Source: Companilactobacillus zhongbaensis
Lineage (GTDB): Bacteria > Bacillota > Bacilli > Lactobacillales > Lactobacillaceae
Reading direction: 5' to 3'
Assembly (NCBI RefSeq): GCF_003946515.1
Contig: NZ_RHOM01000002.1
Span: 97,058 to 161,057, forward strand
DNA length: 64,000 nucleotides
Both the position numbers and the translations under genes were made by a program. The notes under the pieces were generated by a model that was not told where the DNA came from, ran no database searches, and saw only the letters and a program-made list of their open reading frames with translations. Position 1 is the first letter of the stretch. Each line of letters starts with the position of its first letter. Below are positions 40,614-50,595 of this stretch, piece after piece.

Positions 40614-43600
40614 ATGACTTCTTTAAATAAAGAGTTCGCATTGCAAAAAGAACAGATGAGAAATACCTCATCTGAATCTGAGAAGTTAAATGCCAGTTTG
40701 ACTAAGTTGAATAGTCAATACGAACTTGCTAAGAATAAGACACAGATTACAGCCGAGGCATTAGAAAATGTTAAGCGTGTAACCGGTGAGAATTCAGAAG
40801 AAACTCGTATTTGGACTAACAAACTTTTAACTGCTGAGAAACAAGAAGAATCGCTCAAAAATCGTATTCAATCAACTAATGCCAAGTTGAAAGAAGCTAA
40901 AACAGCAGAAAGTGAAGCGGCTCAAGCATCTCAAAAAAGACAAGCTGCTTTAAAATCACTTGCTTCAGAACAGAAATCACTTGAAACATCTTCTAGGAAT
41001 TTAACCAAGGAATACCAATTAGAAGTTGCACAACTTGGCAATAACGCCAAAGCTAGTGATAAAGCAAAGCTGGCCAAGCAATATTATGCCAAGCAAGAGA
41101 AGGCAACCGCTGAGCAAGTTAAGAACTTAGAGAAACAACTCTCTCTCGCTAAGAAGGAATACGGCGAGAATTCTCAAGAAGTTCAAGAGTTAAACAGCAA
41201 GTTACTTGATGCTAAGAAGGCTAACCAGGAGTTTGCTAACTCCTATGCCGACTCTACTAACAAAATGAAGAACTTCGGTAATGCTATGACTAGTGCAGGC
41301 AACAAATTGAAGTCTGTCGGTCGTGGTATGACTGTTGGTGTCACTGCTCCAATCGTAGCTGGTGTTGCCGCATCAGTTAAAGCAGCCAGTGACTTCGATA
41401 GTGCATTTACTGGTGTTAAGAAAACTGTTGATGAGGTCAAAGATTCAAACGGCAAAGTCAAAGTTTCATACAAGGACTTAGAGAATGGTATTCGTAGCAT
41501 GGCTAAGACTATCCCAGCTACTACTACCGAGATTTCACACGTAGCGGAAGCTGCTGGGCAATTAGGAATTAAAACACCTAACGTCTTAAGCTTTACCAAA
41601 ACTATGATTGACATGGGACAAGCAACCAACATGTCATCAGAAGATGCCGCTACTGCATTAGCTAAGTTGGCTAACATTACCGGTATGCCACAAAAGAACT
41701 TTGATCGTTTAGGCTCATCGATTGTTAACTTAGGTAATAACATGGCTACCACAGAATCGGATATCGTGGACATGTCACTTCGTTTAGCTGGTACTGGTCA
41801 TCAGGTTGGTTTGACTGAATCACAAATCACAGGTTTAGCTGCTGCTATGTCATCTGTAGGTATTCAAGCAGAGGCTGGTGGTGGTGCCATGTCCCGTGTC
41901 ATGCAAAAGATTAATACTTCTGTTGCTAGTGGTGGCGATTCACTAGACAAGTTCGCCAAAGTTTCTGGCATGTCCTCATCCGAATTCAAGAAGCACTGGA
42001 AAGATGATGCCTCGGGTGCCATTGTCGAATTTGTTAAAGGACTTGGAAAAGCAAAAGCAAGTGGCAAAGATGTCACTTCTATGCTTAAGGATATGGGTAT
42101 CAATTCCACGCAAGAAATTGATACTATGCTACGTCTTTCAGGTGCTGGAGATACATTATCAAAAGCACTTAAGATTTCTGGCGATGGCTGGAAAGAGAAC
42201 TCAGCTTTAACACAGGAAGCCGAAAAGAGATACTCAACTTTCAGCTCAAAACTAAAGATTGTTAAAAATAAGGTTTCTGATTTAGGTATTGAATTCGGTG
42301 GTCCTTTGATGGACGCACTAAGCAATGTGCTTGATGCCTTGCAACCTGTATTTAAAGTTCTTGAAAACGTGGCGAAAGCATTCAGTAATGCAAGTCCTGA
42401 AACACAGAAATTTGTAGTGGCACTTGCTGCAATTGCGGCAGCAGTGGGGCCAGTAATAGCAATTGTTGGTTCACTACTAGGAGCGCTAGGGTCGATTGCT
42501 ACGGCTTTAGGTTTGGCAGCCACATGGCCGGTTGTTTTGGTGGCAGCGATAGTTGCGGCCGTCACAGTCATTGTTACCTATATAGTTACTCATTGGGATC
42601 AAATCAAAACAAAGACTGAAGAGGTCTGGAATGCAATTTCTACGACAATTTTAAATGTCTGGAATTCGATAGTTCAAGGTGCATTGTCAATATTTTCTAG
42701 CTTAGGTGCGTTTTTTAGTTCGATTTGGCAAAGTATTTCTACCACCGTTTCGAGCGTGTGGACGGGAATAGTCACATTCTTAACGACGTTGTGGATGAAT
42801 GTAGTCACTGTGGCATCAACGATTTGGGGAACTTTATCCAACGTATTTACCGTGATTTTTATGACTATCCAGTCAGTTATCCAAGGCGTGTGGACGTTTA
42901 TAAGCTCTTGGCTCCAATGGACATGGCAAGCCATAGTTGCACTAACAGCTCCAATCTGGCAACCTATAGCCACATTCTTTAGTAATTTGTGGCAAACAAT
43001 TTCCACAGTTGTTCAATCGGTATGGCAATCTATAAGCTCATTCTTATCGAGTTTATGGAATTCTATAACTTCAATCGCTAGATCAGTTTTTACAGCTTTA
43101 TCTAACTTCTTTAGCACAACTTGGAATGCCATTAAGTCAGTTACAAGTTCAGTTTGGAATGCTATTAAATCCGTTATTACAAATATTTGGAACGGAATTA
43201 AATCGGCTGTAACTTCGGTGCTAAATGCTGTTAAATCAGCGGTTACTAACGGGTGGAATGCTGTAAAGTCTGCTACATCTAGTACTCTAAACGCCGTAAA
43301 GTCCGTTGTATCTAACATCTGGAATGGAATCAAATCAGCAATTTCAAGTGTTGTTAATGCAATCAAGTCATTAGTAAGCAATGCTTGGAATAATATCAAA
43401 TCTGTAACATCAAGTGTATGGAACGGGATTAAATCAGCAATGGTTGGTCCAGTTCAAGCAGCTAAATCAACGATTTCCGGAATCGTTGATGCGATTAAAG
43501 GGTTCTTCAGCTCAATGCATTTAAGAATTCCTAAGATTAGCTTGCCACCATTGCCACACTTCCATTTACGCGGAAAGTTTAGCCTTAAACCACCATCAGT

Positions 43601-43928
43601 ACCACACTTGTCTGTAAGTTGGAATGCTATTGGTGGAATCATGAAGGCACCAACCATTTTTGGAATGAACGGCGGTAATTTACAAGGCGGTGGCGAAGCT
43701 GGTCCAGAAGCTATTTTGCCATTAAATTTCAAAAACTTATCAGTGATTGGTAATCAAATTGCGCAAGCAACCGATGAGAAAGCCAAACAATCAGTAGTTC
43801 AGAACATTCAAATGACTTTCAATAACACAGTTAGAAATGACAACGATATTGATGAGATTTTCGAACGTGCTGACGATTGGATTGGTCAAAGAGGTAACAA
43901 ATCTAATTTTGGCGTTAGGGGGTATTAA
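40614..43928 (+). CDS. Tape measure protein
   Basis: 1104 residues from the first ATG. Long coiled coils (about 1-190) are followed by the TMP core (AAGQLGIKTPNVLSFTKTMI, ALSSVGIQAEAGGGAMSR-like segment), a hydrophobic region (about 600-680) and about 15 copies of a WNAIKSV/WNGIKSA-type repeat (about 690-960). The frame is open upstream to 40518. AAGGAGGT (40519-40526) points to codon 40533, which is AGG followed by GCA AGC AAA GAG ATT, where other tape measures begin M-A-S-K-E-I. The native start seems mutated. Confidence 0.9.
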   Translation: MTSLNKEFALQKEQMRNTSSESEKLNASLTKLNSQYELAKNKTQITAEALENVKRVTGENSEETRIWTNKLLTAEKQEESLKNRIQSTNAKLKEAKTAESEAAQASQKRQAALKSLASEQKSLETSSRNLTKEYQLEVAQLGNNAKASDKAKLAKQYYAKQEKATAEQVKNLEKQLSLAKKEYGENSQEVQELNSKLLDAKKANQEFANSYADSTNKMKNFGNAMTSAGNKLKSVGRGMTVGVTAPIVAGVAASVKAASDFDSAFTGVKKTVDEVKDSNGKVKVSYKDLENGIRSMAKTIPATTTEISHVAEAAGQLGIKTPNVLSFTKTMIDMGQATNMSSEDAATALAKLANITGMPQKNFDRLGSSIVNLGNNMATTESDIVDMSLRLAGTGHQVGLTESQITGLAAAMSSVGIQAEAGGGAMSRVMQKINTSVASGGDSLDKFAKVSGMSSSEFKKHWKDDASGAIVEFVKGLGKAKASGKDVTSMLKDMGINSTQEIDTMLRLSGAGDTLSKALKISGDGWKENSALTQEAEKRYSTFSSKLKIVKNKVSDLGIEFGGPLMDALSNVLDALQPVFKVLENVAKAFSNASPETQKFVVALAAIAAAVGPVIAIVGSLLGALGSIATALGLAATWPVVLVAAIVAAVTVIVTYIVTHWDQIKTKTEEVWNAISTTILNVWNSIVQGALSIFSSLGAFFSSIWQSISTTVSSVWTGIVTFLTTLWMNVVTVASTIWGTLSNVFTVIFMTIQSVIQGVWTFISSWLQWTWQAIVALTAPIWQPIATFFSNLWQTISTVVQSVWQSISSFLSSLWNSITSIARSVFTALSNFFSTTWNAIKSVTSSVWNAIKSVITNIWNGIKSAVTSVLNAVKSAVTNGWNAVKSATSSTLNAVKSVVSNIWNGIKSAISSVVNAIKSLVSNAWNNIKSVTSSVWNGIKSAMVGPVQAAKSTISGIVDAIKGFFSSMHLRIPKISLPPLPHFHLRGKFSLKPPSVPHLSVSWNAIGGIMKAPTIFGMNGGNLQGGGEAGPEAILPLNFKNLSVIGNQIAQATDEKAKQSVVQNIQMTFNNTVRNDNDIDEIFERADDWIGQRGNKSNFGVRGY

Positions 43929-44618
43929 ATGACACTGCACATGGTAATTGATGGAGTTTATGATTCAGACATGCTGTTAGCTGTCGAAGACCGACCAGCT
44001 CTATCAAATCCAAATTATGAGTTTGAATCCGATTATGTAGACGGTAGGAACGGAAGTTTAAGCCGATTGAAATATATCAAGGATGTAACTCAAAAAGTAA
44101 AATTCAATATGTTGGAAGATTTCAACGTAAAAGAAAAGCTACGACACATAAAATCGTGGCTTTTTAACTGTAAAAAAATAAGATTCGATGACGACATTGT
44201 TTATCGTAAAGTTAAATATGTCGAAATTGGAGATATCGATAATGAAATCGCTGAGTATGGATCGTTCGAAGTTTCATTTATTTGTGACCCGTTTGAATAT
44301 CACGTCGGTAATGATGAGGTAACCATTGTCAAAGATGGAATCATTTTCAATCGTGGAACTATCTACTCGCTCCCAAAACTTGAAATTATGGGGAGCGGTG
44401 AGGGAGTCGTTACGATTAATGACCAAGCTATTGAACTGAACTTGACCGTAGAACACGCCTATATAGACTCTGAAATTCAAGAAATTTATAAGGATAACAC
44501 GAACTTAGGTTTGTCGATGGTTGGCGATTTTCCTAGATTAATGCCTGGTCAAAATGACATAAAAATTAGTGGCGACTTCGACACTGTGAAATTTAACGTA
44601 AGGGAGAGATATCTATGA
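43929..44618 (+). CDS. Distal tail protein (Dit)
   Basis: 229 residues. The N-terminal half matches Dit (RPALSNPNYEFESDYVDGRN), forming the hub ring at the tail tip. It begins immediately after the tape-measure stop and overlaps the next gene by 4 bases (ATGA). Confidence 0.88.
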   Translation: MTLHMVIDGVYDSDMLLAVEDRPALSNPNYEFESDYVDGRNGSLSRLKYIKDVTQKVKFNMLEDFNVKEKLRHIKSWLFNCKKIRFDDDIVYRKVKYVEIGDIDNEIAEYGSFEVSFICDPFEYHVGNDEVTIVKDGIIFNRGTIYSLPKLEIMGSGEGVVTINDQAIELNLTVEHAYIDSEIQEIYKDNTNLGLSMVGDFPRLMPGQNDIKISGDFDTVKFNVRERYL

Positions 44619-46348
44619 TTAGACTATTTCCCGAAGATGCAACAGAAGAACAATTCAAAACTAATGGTATTGCTGTCTTAGATAGTGGTATCAAGAACAA
44701 TTCCGTAGAGTGGACTAAAAACGGCATGTACAGTTTTGACTTTGATTATTTTAGCGAAGAGAAATACAGCGGAATAATCAAAGGCGATATGATCGTGGTC
44801 GCTCCCACACCACTAGGTGAGCAACCTTTTCGAATCCATAAAGTTACCGAACAAATCGGGTTCTTAAAAGTCGAGTGTTATCACTTATTTTATGATTTAG
44901 CATCTAACCTGATTGAAGATTCTAACTTCGTTAATTCAACTGGAGCCACATTAATGGATAGATTCAATGCGGCTTTTCAATATCCAACGAAATTTAGGTT
45001 TACATCCGACATTGATAAGGTTGCAAATTGCCGAATGGTCAGAATGAATCCAGTCCAAGCATTGCTCGATACATCTAAAGATAATACATTCCTAAATCGT
45101 TGGGGTGGTGTTATCTCACGTGATGGCTATGACGTGAAGATGCTCAAGACGATGGGTGAGGATAGAGGATTCAAAATCACTCATGGCAAGAACCTAAAAG
45201 GATATACGTATCAAATTGACTGGGAGCCGATGGCAACTAGAATCATGCCGATTGGATTTGATGGCTTGATGTTGCCTGAGAAATATGTGGACAGTCCACT
45301 AATTGATAAGTACAAAAATATCAAAATCAAAACAGTTAACTATCAGGACGTCAAGGCTGAAAATTCTAACTCTCAATTTAATCAAGATGGTGCCATCCCT
45401 GTCGATCAAGCTTATGAGAAACTAAGAAGTTTAGCCAAAGAAGAATACAGCAAGAACGAAGCTGATAAGCCTAGTATCAATATTAAAGTTCAATTTAAGA
45501 ACTTGGGAGATACCAAGGAATACAGCCAGTTCAAGAAACTGGTTGATGTTAAACCGTTAGATATCGTCCACATTCAAGTGAGTGATTTTGATATTAAAGA
45601 CAGCGTTATTAGTTACAAATACGATGCCTTAGCCAGAGAATACACAGAAGTAGAATTAGGCACGATTGCTAGAACTGGAATATCAAATAAAGCTAATGAA
45701 ATTGAGACAAAGGTTAATGATGTTAAGACTGACGTTGATAACACTCAAAAAGATTTAAATGATACTAATAAAGATGTTAGCGATGTTAAAGATGACGTTT
45801 CTGATTTACAGAGTGCCGACAAAGATAAGCAGCAATTGATGGATGAGTTAAAGAAGAAGGTTAATGATACTAAGGATGACATGTTAAGTTATATCAACGG
45901 TAGTGGTCGTGATGTAATGAGATTCCTTCCTAATAGAGAAAACCCAACGGATATTGTTGCTAGTGAATCGGGGGGTAACTATGGAATGCGTTGGAATTCT
46001 AAGGGTATTTACTATGATGGAAAAGGTACGGTAGCTATTGATAACCGTGGTAACGTCTATGCGGATAATTTCGTTGGTCAGTCAATTACAGGTATTTATA
46101 TCGATGGTGGTGAAATTCATGGTGTAAGTATTACTGGTGATACCGGTCTTGCTTTAAGTTCTGGATCAACCAAAACATCAGTCACTAGCTATGGTATTTC
46201 AACACCTAATATTACTGTTCATGATATTGATGGCATTCATGGAATGGCAACTGAAGCTGGTGGTTATATCTGGGTAGATGGTGCTAAATTAACAGGTACA
46301 AGTGATGGAAATTTATTAATCAATGGCAGAAAGGTGCTAACAGAATAA
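44615..46348 (+). CDS. Tail-associated protein Tal (prophage endopeptidase tail type)
   Basis: 577 residues. The N-terminal ~370 residues resemble the gp27-like/Prophage_tail hub. A coiled-coil stretch (NEIETKVNDVKTDVDNTQKD, about 363-430) leads to a beta-helical C-terminal domain (GTVAIDNRGNVYADNFVGQS). It caps Dit and may contact or degrade the host wall. Confidence 0.88.
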   Translation: MIRLFPEDATEEQFKTNGIAVLDSGIKNNSVEWTKNGMYSFDFDYFSEEKYSGIIKGDMIVVAPTPLGEQPFRIHKVTEQIGFLKVECYHLFYDLASNLIEDSNFVNSTGATLMDRFNAAFQYPTKFRFTSDIDKVANCRMVRMNPVQALLDTSKDNTFLNRWGGVISRDGYDVKMLKTMGEDRGFKITHGKNLKGYTYQIDWEPMATRIMPIGFDGLMLPEKYVDSPLIDKYKNIKIKTVNYQDVKAENSNSQFNQDGAIPVDQAYEKLRSLAKEEYSKNEADKPSINIKVQFKNLGDTKEYSQFKKLVDVKPLDIVHIQVSDFDIKDSVISYKYDALAREYTEVELGTIARTGISNKANEIETKVNDVKTDVDNTQKDLNDTNKDVSDVKDDVSDLQSADKDKQQLMDELKKKVNDTKDDMLSYINGSGRDVMRFLPNRENPTDIVASESGGNYGMRWNSKGIYYDGKGTVAIDNRGNVYADNFVGQSITGIYIDGGEIHGVSITGDTGLALSSGSTKTSVTSYGISTPNITVHDIDGIHGMATEAGGYIWVDGAKLTGTSDGNLLINGRKVLTE

Positions 46349-46491
46349 TGAGTTCAAATGTAGATGCAAACGAAGTGATTAAAGATATATCTGAAAAGCT
46401 GGCTAATATGCAGGTTGAGAATTCTGTTTTGTTTATCGAAAATAAACATCTCAAAGAAGAAAATGAAAAATTGAAAAAGGAGCAAAAATAA
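46348..46491 (+). CDS. Small coiled-coil protein
   Basis: 47 residues (MSSNVDANEVIKDISEKLAN), ending in a Glu/Lys leucine-zipper-like helix. It overlaps the tal stop by one base. Unknown baseplate or assembly role. Confidence 0.5.
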   Translation: MSSNVDANEVIKDISEKLANMQVENSVLFIENKHLKEENEKLKKEQK

Positions 46492-46767
46492 TTGGCAAAT
46501 ATTTATATCAAAACCAACGAGGTTGGAGCCGTAGTTGATTATTTTAAATCAGATGGCGATTCCAAATATAGTTTCAAGCTGTTTAATGATTTTAAGCCAG
46601 ATGAAACCATTATCGAACAAGGATATACATATGCTCATTTAATTGATTTGGAATATCCGTTATTTGAAAAGTTGCATGATTACTATACATATTTTGATGG
46701 TCAACTTCATAGACCTTTTAATTTTGATAGAAGTTTAATTAATAATATTTTGAATGGAGGTAATTAA
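46492..46767 (+). CDS. Small baseplate-region protein
   Basis: 91 residues from a TTG start with AAGGAG about 10 bases upstream. It begins at the stop of the coiled-coil ORF. Synteny suggests a baseplate accessory protein; no family confirmed. Confidence 0.6.
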   Translation: MANIYIKTNEVGAVVDYFKSDGDSKYSFKLFNDFKPDETIIEQGYTYAHLIDLEYPLFEKLHDYYTYFDGQLHRPFNFDRSLINNILNGGN

Positions 46768-47952
46768 ATGAGTTTACAACCAATTATTCTAGATACAGAC
46801 AAGACAACTCCAATCTATGAGTTGCCTTTGAAAATTAGACAAGGAGACACAGGCGACGAGCTACAAGTTACTTTAGGAAAGTCATTCGAAAAGTACACTG
46901 ATTTATCTACGGTTGACATTGAACTTATTGCCGAAACACCCGACCAACGACTAATTAAGACAGCCGTGACTGATAAGTCAGGAACGACGTTCAAGATTAA
47001 GTTTGTAAATGAGATGTACGCAAAGGCTGGCGTATTCAGAAAGATGTATTTCAAAGTGGGAAATGATTCCACATCGGATATTAAGCTAGTCGTGCTACGA
47101 GGTATCGGATCACTAAGTGACACAGGTAATTATATCGATGACTTTGAAACATTACTCGAGCAAGGTCAATCTTACCTTTTCGCCTTAAAGAACATTGCCG
47201 ATACTGGCAATTTGACGATTGATAGGAAAGTCGCTGAACTGACTGGCAAGATGACTGACTTCGTTAATCAAGCTCAAGAAGACTTGGATGCTGCTAAAAC
47301 GGCATGGAACACATTCCAAAATAATTCAGAGACGGCGGCAAGTGATCAAAGAGATGGGTTTGATACAGACTACGGCAAGCAAAAAGCTGATTTTGAAACT
47401 AGATTTAAATCTTATTTGGACAAACTTCAAGATGATTACGATTCATTTAAATTGACATTAACTACTGATGTTAGTGACTTAAATGAGCAATTAAATCAAG
47501 TAGGTACTGACGTATCAGCATTAGATGCCAAAGCTGATGAAATTTCTGGAAAACTGCAGGATGTCGATTTAAGTCAAATGGCTACCAACGAAGCTAACAT
47601 CACAAAGTTGCAAGCTGATTTTGAAACGAATAAAGCCGATGTAAACAGCAAGATTGCTACAGGTGTTGGACAAGCCAAAACATACGCCGAGCAAAGTATC
47701 AAGGATATTATCGGTGCTGCTCCCGATACGCTAGACACGATTGCGGAATTAGCGGATGCCGTAACTAAAAATAAAGACGGTGTTCAAGCTATTAATGAAG
47801 GAATTACTAAGAAAGCCAACAAGACGGACGTTACAGCATTACAGAACACTGTTCAAGCTATGATTACTCCAATCAGTCAAGCCGACTACGATGCGTTAGT
47901 TAGTGCTGGAACTGTTGATCCAAAAATTTTGTATGTGATTCCTGATGCTTAA
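46768..47952 (+). CDS. Baseplate upper protein (BppU-like)
   Basis: 394 residues. The N-terminal ~130 residues match the BppU N-terminal domain (PLKIRQGDTGDELQVTLGK). A long coiled-coil stalk (about 135-300) follows, and a C-terminal trimeric tail-fibre element carries AAPDTLDTIAELADAV and QADYDALVSAGTVDPK. Likely holds the receptor-binding apparatus. Confidence 0.82.
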   Translation: MSLQPIILDTDKTTPIYELPLKIRQGDTGDELQVTLGKSFEKYTDLSTVDIELIAETPDQRLIKTAVTDKSGTTFKIKFVNEMYAKAGVFRKMYFKVGNDSTSDIKLVVLRGIGSLSDTGNYIDDFETLLEQGQSYLFALKNIADTGNLTIDRKVAELTGKMTDFVNQAQEDLDAAKTAWNTFQNNSETAASDQRDGFDTDYGKQKADFETRFKSYLDKLQDDYDSFKLTLTTDVSDLNEQLNQVGTDVSALDAKADEISGKLQDVDLSQMATNEANITKLQADFETNKADVNSKIATGVGQAKTYAEQSIKDIIGAAPDTLDTIAELADAVTKNKDGVQAINEGITKKANKTDVTALQNTVQAMITPISQADYDALVSAGTVDPKILYVIPDA

Positions 47953-47964
47953 GGAGGTATCTAA

Positions 47965-48366
47965 ATGAATTTAAAAATTGGAGGTAGCAACGTGGGTAAA
48001 ATTATGTATGGCGGTCAAGAGTTTGGTGGTAGTAAAATGTTGGAGAGTGGAACCATTCTTTTGTTTTTAGGTGCGAACAACAAATGGACTTCGAGAAGAT
48101 TGGGTTTAGATTTTAATAAGTTTATTAATCGCAATTCAATTACTTGTAAAGCTTTTGGAGTTGAAAAAGATTGGAAAAACGTCTCTAAAATAGGCGTGTA
48201 TGTGGAGAATAACGACCCTGAAATTATTGATATCTCAGATTTAAAAAATGGTCCATGCAATATTTCTGGTGGGAATATCACTGTAAAATTAGAAGGAACT
48301 GAATTGACTTTCATATCCGATACATTCTCCTACAGCCAAATTCTTGTAGAAGCAAACAATGAGTAA
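47965..48366 (+). CDS. Tail-tip protein, unknown fold
   Basis: 133 residues. Starts with the Gly-rich pattern IGGSNVGKIMYGGQEFGGSK seen on small receptor-region proteins of lactic phages. The rest is beta-rich. AAGGAGG precedes the ATG. Confidence 0.6.
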   Translation: MNLKIGGSNVGKIMYGGQEFGGSKMLESGTILLFLGANNKWTSRRLGLDFNKFINRNSITCKAFGVEKDWKNVSKIGVYVENNDPEIIDISDLKNGPCNISGGNITVKLEGTELTFISDTFSYSQILVEANNE

Positions 48367-48386
48367 AAGTGAGGAGATGATTATTT

Positions 48387-48470
48387 ATGAGGAAGCTATA
48401 TCTTAGCAACGGCGATAAAAAGTTTAAATTTGCCGATACCACAACTGAAATACATTTTGCCACTCATTAA
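48387..48470 (+). CDS. Very small ORF before lysis genes
   Basis: 27 residues (MRKLYLSNGDKKFKFADTTT) with GAGGAGATGA upstream. Possibly the decayed start of a longer tail-tip gene. Confidence 0.35.
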   Translation: MRKLYLSNGDKKFKFADTTTEIHFATH

Positions 48471-48502
48471 TTCTGTAGAATTCTACTAAAGAAGGTGACA
48501 AC

Positions 48503-48889
48503 ATGAAATACGTGCGAGAGAACAGGTTCTGGACTATCACGGGATTGGAGACTTTTATTCTAGGAATGTTATTTGGGCTTGAGAATAATTTCATTGATCA
48601 ATCCCCGCACATGCCCGTATTCGTCAAAGTCGTGGATGACCCACCGTTTGCTATCGTGTTAATGATTGTGGGATTCTACGTTACACTCATATCATTGTCG
48701 AAGCACTTTACAGAGGCAAACAAGGCAGTTGTTACATTTACACTTCTATTTATTTGGACCTTCTATTTCATAATCTTTCTACTACATGATATAGTTGGTC
48801 CTTTTACTATCCCCAGATACACAACTATAATCACAGGTTTCATAGTATTTCGTGTGATGGTTGAAGCCGTTTGGGGCATACCACGTTGA
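48503..48889 (+). CDS. Polytopic membrane protein of the lysis region
   Basis: 128 residues with about four hydrophobic segments (residues about 10-28, 47-66, 75-95, 100-120). GAAGG precedes the ATG. Position before holin and endolysin suggests an accessory lysis protein. Confidence 0.65.
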   Translation: MKYVRENRFWTITGLETFILGMLFGLENNFIDQSPHMPVFVKVVDDPPFAIVLMIVGFYVTLISLSKHFTEANKAVVTFTLLFIWTFYFIIFLLHDIVGPFTIPRYTTIITGFIVFRVMVEAVWGIPR

Positions 48890-49182
48890 ACGATACGCTG
48901 AAAATTATTATCTCGGCTATTGGTGGTGCTATCGTGTCGGGTGTGTTTGGCGTTTGGGGACAGAAGTTAAAGAACACTAGTTCAAATGAATCTGTATATG
49001 CTGAACACACCGACATCATGTGGGATAGATTAGATAAGATAACTGATGAACGGGATGAATTGAAAGAACAAGTTATAAAACTAAATGCAAAAATTGACGA
49101 ACAAAGTAAAATCATTGATCAACTAACAAGGCAAATGAGTGCCTTGAATAGTAAATTTCAAGACTGGGAAAGTGAGAATTAA
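48886..49182 (+). CDS. Membrane-anchored coiled-coil lysis-region protein
   Basis: 98 residues from a TTG overlapping the previous stop (TTGA). One N-terminal helix (IIISAIGGAIVSGVFGVWGQ) and then a coiled coil (about 45-95). Related in layout to XhlA/antiholin-like proteins. It ends one base into the holin start. Confidence 0.65.
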   Translation: MNDTLKIIISAIGGAIVSGVFGVWGQKLKNTSSNESVYAEHTDIMWDRLDKITDERDELKEQVIKLNAKIDEQSKIIDQLTRQMSALNSKFQDWESEN

Positions 49183-49508
49183 TGGATTATATTATAGGAA
49201 TGAATTTAATAAATTCAGCTGAATTAGTCATTATGGCGGTAATTGTTTATGCAATTACTCAAGCATTAAAACAAACTAAAATTAAAAATACCTACATGCC
49301 TTTTATCGCAATGGCTGTGGGTATTTTTTCTGGATTGATTATTGGATTGATTTTCCACGAGCAAGAACTGGGCAAGGCTTGCCTTGCTGGTTTCCTAGTT
49401 GGTGCTTCCACAGCAGGACTATTCACTGGTATCAAAGGTGTTGCTGGTGGATATTCTACCGAGTGGAAACCAACTAAAGAACAAAAAAATCTGGATATGA
49501 AAGGATAG
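49182..49508 (+). CDS. Phage holin
   Basis: 108 residues. Three hydrophobic segments (about 12-28, 40-60, 67-88) with a charged C-terminus (STEWKPTKEQKN). It sits directly upstream of the endolysin and fits r1t/LLH-type holins that permeabilise the membrane. Confidence 0.82.
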   Translation: MDYIIGMNLINSAELVIMAVIVYAITQALKQTKIKNTYMPFIAMAVGIFSGLIIGLIFHEQELGKACLAGFLVGASTAGLFTGIKGVAGGYSTEWKPTKEQKNLDMKG

Positions 49509-49511
49509 AAT

Positions 49512-50498
49512 ATGTTTAATCCTAATATCATTAATAAGACATATACACTAGGCGATTACCAAGGTGATACACGGCTAGCTTCTAACCGTTTTATTATCCT
49601 CCACGAATCTGGAAACGATAACGACAAGCGAGATTCACAAGCGTTACTGCATGAAGTACAGTATATGCACAACCATTACGGCAGCGCTTACGTCCAGTTT
49701 TTTGTTGGTTATATGGACGGCAAGGCTCAAGTGTATCAAATCGGTGAACCGGGATACGTATCATGGGGAGCATTAACGGCTAATCCATACGCACCAGTAC
49801 AAATCGAGTTTGCAAGAACAGGCGACAAGCAACAATTTAGAGAAGCCTATCGGTTGTATGTGGAAGTAGCTCGCTACTACGCTAATGCTTACGGTATCCC
49901 GCTCACTCTAGACAGTGGGGGCAATGGAATCAAGACACACCAATGGGTCACTAATAATTTTGGTGGTGATCACGTTGACCCTTATCCTTATTTCGCAAGC
50001 ATGGGAATCACTAAGTCACAACTAGCATATGACCTTGAAAACGGATTTGATGACGAGCCAGAACCAGAGAAGAAAGCCAATATTAATAATGTGGTGACTG
50101 TGACGGCTGACTACTTCAAAGCATTTACCACAACAAGTAGCAAAGGCGTTCCTCATATTGGGACTGATATCCTTAGTGGAACGGCATGGCAATCATCTGA
50201 TATTCTAGTACGTGATAAAAAAGCGTACTTTAAAATCGGTAATGATACTTACATTCCACAATCGGTAACTGACAAGGCGGGCAAGATCGTTATCAATTAT
50301 CTAGACGGTTACGGAGTTAACGCCTACAATTCTAAAGGCCAAAGCATAAAAGACAGCAACCAAGTATTTAAAGGTGGTACTTCATGGGCAACTGGTGAAG
50401 AACTATTTAAAGTACCTAATATTGGCTGGTGCTACCAAGTTTCCACAGATGAATATATCCCAGTTAAATTCCAGCAAGGTAGTGGATTCAAGGGATAG
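49512..50498 (+). CDS. Endolysin: N-acetylmuramoyl-L-alanine amidase with SLAP domains
   Basis: 328 residues. An amidase_2-type catalytic domain (about 1-175) has zinc ligands expected at LHESG (His31) and THQWVTNNFGGDHVDPYPYF (His and Asp). Two ~60-residue C-terminal SLAP-type repeats (TADYFKAFTTTSSKGVPHIG and YLDGYGVNAYNSKGQSIKDS) bind lactobacillus wall. It releases progeny by cutting peptidoglycan. It ends at terminator copy 1. Confidence 0.93.
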   Translation: MFNPNIINKTYTLGDYQGDTRLASNRFIILHESGNDNDKRDSQALLHEVQYMHNHYGSAYVQFFVGYMDGKAQVYQIGEPGYVSWGALTANPYAPVQIEFARTGDKQQFREAYRLYVEVARYYANAYGIPLTLDSGGNGIKTHQWVTNNFGGDHVDPYPYFASMGITKSQLAYDLENGFDDEPEPEKKANINNVVTVTADYFKAFTTTSSKGVPHIGTDILSGTAWQSSDILVRDKKAYFKIGNDTYIPQSVTDKAGKIVINYLDGYGVNAYNSKGQSIKDSNQVFKGGTSWATGEELFKVPNIGWCYQVSTDEYIPVKFQQGSGFKG

Positions 50499-50508
50499 AT
50501 ACAACAAT

Positions 50509-50542
50509 ACCCACATCTATTAATTTAGGTGTGGTTTTTTTT
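50509..50542 (+). terminator. Late-operon terminator, copy 1
   Basis: The stem CCACATCTA/TAGGTGTGG with a TTAATT loop is followed by eight T. The 26 bases 50509-50534 are identical to 51833-51858. Confidence 0.85.
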
Positions 50543-50595
50543 GTTATAATAGCGTACAATTAGAACAGATTTTTAATAATACTTAAGGTTTGGTT

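Noticed and set aside
41864..42571. 235-residue minus-strand ORF inside the tape-measure gene
   Set aside because: It is a shadow of the low-complexity Ala/Ser-rich tape-measure coding sequence, with no ribosome binding site.
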